A stretch of 64,000 nucleotides of DNA. Source: Croceivirga radicis. Lineage in GTDB: Bacteria; Bacteroidota; Bacteroidia; Flavobacteriales; Flavobacteriaceae. The DNA is taken from NCBI RefSeq assembly GCF_002072105.2, contig NZ_MTBC01000007.1, positions 62,001-126,000 of the forward strand, in the 5' to 3' direction. The notes under the pieces were generated by a model, which was not told the DNA's origin, ran no database searches, and saw nothing but the letters and a program-made list of their open reading frames with translations. This document shows positions 61,845-64,000 of this stretch, in pieces. The position numbers and the translations under genes were made by a program. Position 1 is the stretch's first letter, and each line of letters starts with the position of its first letter.

Positions 61845-64000
61845 TTAATTGGCCACTTCGCTCATAAACTTAAGGCGGTACAAACGTAATTCTTCGTCTT
61901 CATAGTCTCCATCAAACTCCTCCATGGCCGCAGAAATAGTATCGGTTTCGGCCTCTAGAAAATACTCGTGTATTTCTTCTTGCTGGTCCTCATCCAGTAT
62001 TTCATCTATCCAGTAGTTCAAATTCAATTTGGTGCCACTAAATACAATTTGCTCCATCTCTTTTATCAACTCTGGTAATTCCAAACCTTTTGCAGAGGCA
62101 ATATCATCCAACGGTAGTTTTCTATCAACATTTTGAATGATATATAATTTTAGCCCAGAATTGGCACCGGTACTTTTTACTACCAAATCATCTGGTCTAA
62201 CAATGTCGTTCTCTTCTACGTAATTATTTATTAAAGAAATGAAAGGTTTTCCATATTTTTTAGCTTTCCCCTCTCCAACACCATGAATATTCAAAAGTTC
62301 TTCCATAGAAATAGGATACTTTAAAGCCATATCTTCTAGAGAAGGGTCTTGAAATACTACAAAAGGTGGTACATCGTTTTTCTTTGCCTCCTTCTTACGC
62401 AAGTCTTTTAATAACTTAAGCAAGGCTTCATCTGCTACATTAGCGCTACCTTTTCCAGCGGTTACTATAGTATCATCACTGGCTTCAGAATACTCATGAT
62501 CTAATGTCATCAAAAAAGAAGTTGGTTGCGCTAAAAAAGCTTCCCCTTCTTTTGTTAGACTTAAGACACCGTATCTCTCAATTTCTTTTTTCATTAATCC
62601 GGCAACGATTGTTTGCCTGGACAATGCCTTCCAATAGAACGCGTCTTTATCCTTACCTATACCAAAAACTTCACGCTCGTCTGTTTTATGACTGGTTATA
62701 AGCGCGTTGGTTTTACCAATAAGCGTATTTACAATTTCTTTGGTTTTAAATTTTTCGTTGGTCTCTTTTACTGTTCTTAGCAACTTAACCACATTGTCTT
62801 TTGCCTCCTCTTTTGGCTTCGGATTTCTAGCGTTGTCATCCATATCCGCGCCTTCCCCATTCACTGCATCAAACTCCTCCCCAAAATAATGAAGAATAAA
62901 TTTACGCCTAGACATAGAAGTCTCTGCATAAGCTACGATTTCTTGCAGTAAAGCTTGCCCAATCTCTTGTTCTGCCACTGGCTTGCCAGACATGAATTTC
63001 TCTAATTTTTCTACGTCTTTATAGGCATAATAGGCCAAACAATGGCCTTCGCCGCCGTCTCTACCTGCCCTACCGGTTTCCTGGTAATAGCTCTCTATAC
63101 TTTTTGGTATATCATGATGTATTACAAAGCGTACATCTGGTTTATCTATTCCCATACCAAAGGCAATGGTAGCCACCACCACATCTACATCTTCCATCAA
63201 AAACATATCTTGGTACTTAGCCCTTGTTTTGGCATCAAAGCCCGCATGATATGGAACTGCACTTATACCGTTTACTTGAAGTACTTGTGCCAGCTCTTCT
63301 ACTTTCTTTCTACTAAGACAATATACGATACCAGATTTACCACTATTCTGCTTTACAAAGCGGATGATATCTGCATCTACATTTTTTGTTTTAGGACGTA
63401 CCTCATAAAACAAATTTGGCCTGTTAAAAGAAGCTTTAAAAACCTTGGCATCTACCATACCAAGATTCTTAATAATGTCTTCTTGCACTTTTGGTGTTGC
63501 TGTTGCAGTTAATCCAATAATTGGAATATTATCGCCTAAACGGCTTATAATTTTTCTTAGGTTTCGGTATTCTGGTCTAAAATCATGACCCCATTCAGAT
63601 ATACAGTGCGCCTCATCTACCGCAACAAATGAAATGGCAACCCCATTAAAAAACTCGATGTTTTCTTCCTTGGTCAGCGATTCCGGAGCCACGTAAAGTA
63701 GTTTGGTAACCCCATTGGTAATATCACTCTTTACCTTTTTAATCTCGGTCTTGTTCAAAGAAGAGTTCAGAACATGGGCAATACCTTCTTCTGATGAAAC
63801 TCCCCTTATGGCATCCACTTGATTTTTCATCAGCGCTATTAATGGAGAAACCACTATAGCGGTTCCTTCTTTCATTAAAGCAGGTAATTGGTAACATAAA
63901 GATTTACCTCCACCCGTGGGCATGATAACAAAAGTGTCGTTATCACCTAAAATGTTGCTTATAACTTGTTCTTGAAGTCCTTTAAATTGTGAGAAACCAA
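61845..64000 (-). CDS. recQ: ATP-dependent DNA helicase RecQ (start beyond window)
   Basis: The frame stays open to base 64000, so the N-terminus is cut off; the visible part is about 718 residues, with GFSQFKGLQEQVI before the helicase core. Walker A MPTGGGKSLCYQLP, the DEAH box VDEAHCISEWGHDFRPEYR, and motif VI YYQETGRAGRDG are intact. Zinc-binding/winged-helix and HRDC-like regions follow, with an acidic tail. RecQ unwinds DNA for recombination and repair. It is longer than E. coli RecQ, as usual for this phylum. Confidence 0.94.
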   Translation of the reverse strand, partial: GFSQFKGLQEQVISNILGDNDTFVIMPTGGGKSLCYQLPALMKEGTAIVVSPLIALMKNQVDAIRGVSSEEGIAHVLNSSLNKTEIKKVKSDITNGVTKLLYVAPESLTKEENIEFFNGVAISFVAVDEAHCISEWGHDFRPEYRNLRKIISRLGDNIPIIGLTATATPKVQEDIIKNLGMVDAKVFKASFNRPNLFYEVRPKTKNVDADIIRFVKQNSGKSGIVYCLSRKKVEELAQVLQVNGISAVPYHAGFDAKTRAKYQDMFLMEDVDVVVATIAFGMGIDKPDVRFVIHHDIPKSIESYYQETGRAGRDGGEGHCLAYYAYKDVEKLEKFMSGKPVAEQEIGQALLQEIVAYAETSMSRRKFILHYFGEEFDAVNGEGADMDDNARNPKPKEEAKDNVVKLLRTVKETNEKFKTKEIVNTLIGKTNALITSHKTDEREVFGIGKDKDAFYWKALSRQTIVAGLMKKEIERYGVLSLTKEGEAFLAQPTSFLMTLDHEYSEASDDTIVTAGKGSANVADEALLKLLKDLRKKEAKKNDVPPFVVFQDPSLEDMALKYPISMEELLNIHGVGEGKAKKYGKPFISLINNYVEENDIVRPDDLVVKSTGANSGLKLYIIQNVDRKLPLDDIASAKGLELPELIKEMEQIVFSGTKLNLNYWIDEILDEDQQEEIHEYFLEAETDTISAAMEEFDGDYEDEELRLYRLKFMSEVAN

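Noticed and set aside
1-64000. tRNA, rRNA, CRISPR, IS or prophage content
   Set aside because: No cloverleaf, repeat array, transposase, integrase or phage structural gene was recognised on either strand; all larger frames fit chromosomal housekeeping or family genes.

Overview
The window looks like ordinary core chromosome from a member of the Flavobacteriaceae (phylum Bacteroidota), probably a marine-type genus; I cannot place it to genus by eye. The evidence is AT-rich DNA, many copies of the Bacteroidota -7 promoter element TAnnTTTG, a gldI gliding-motility lipoprotein gene, a Bacteroidota-type long signal peptidase I, an OstA-like LPS protein, DUF5683/DUF6122/DUF6503/DUF3810 families, CCC-motif membrane proteins and tightly packed operons. 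I saw no IS element, prophage, integrase, CRISPR array, rRNA or tRNA.

Layout. 1-4790: a truncated biotin-carrier gene facing left, then udk, a DivIC/FtsB-like gene and both methylmalonyl-CoA mutase subunits. 4924-10654: a long rightward operon, parA-parB-DUF5683-dapB-lepB-WbqC-DUF6122 (chromosome segregation, lysine/peptidoglycan precursor, secretion). 10651-16804: a leftward block, TPR protein-ribH-94-aa protein-mutL-two rhomboids-an EEP phosphatase. 16929-18728: recF, a lipocalin-like lipoprotein and a DUF721 (DciA-like) gene, facing ndk across a shared terminator. 19332-22008: nrnA-gldI-cyclophilin/FKBP fusion with 4-base overlaps. 22070-28852: DUF3810, a tandem pair of amidohydrolase-like proteins, a VOC protein and an EEP hydrolase. 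29736-37376: rRNA/tRNA methyltransferase, M48 protease, Rel/Spo, a Fur-family repressor, purA, pabB and pabC. 37463-46355: a GH35-like glycosidase, OstA-like protein, a class III aminotransferase, a TPR protein, two DUF368 (PopT-type undecaprenyl-phosphate translocase) genes and aroE. 46501-51016: DUF349 protein, a K+/H+ antiporter and two unrecognised small genes. 51051-53440 (leftward): a coiled-coil gene, zapA, a structured RNA that I read as 6S RNA, and rny. 53595-58423: an overlapping envelope trio (M23 peptidase, TonB receptor, periplasmic protein). 58424-64000: cysteine desulfurase, a lipoprotein, DUF2027/Smr protein, a DUF2752-CCC-CCC small-membrane-protein cluster and recQ, which runs off the right end.

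The strongest non-coding find is the RNA at 52641-52808. Other points worth a look are a MutL whose endonuclease motif is degraded, an amidohydrolase pair in which two of three catalytic modules lack the metal-binding HxH, a group of genes whose -7 element ends only 4-5 bases before the start codon (predicted leaderless mRNAs), and the DUF2752-CCC cluster of unknown function. I found no clearly novel multi-gene system of the defence or mobile kind.
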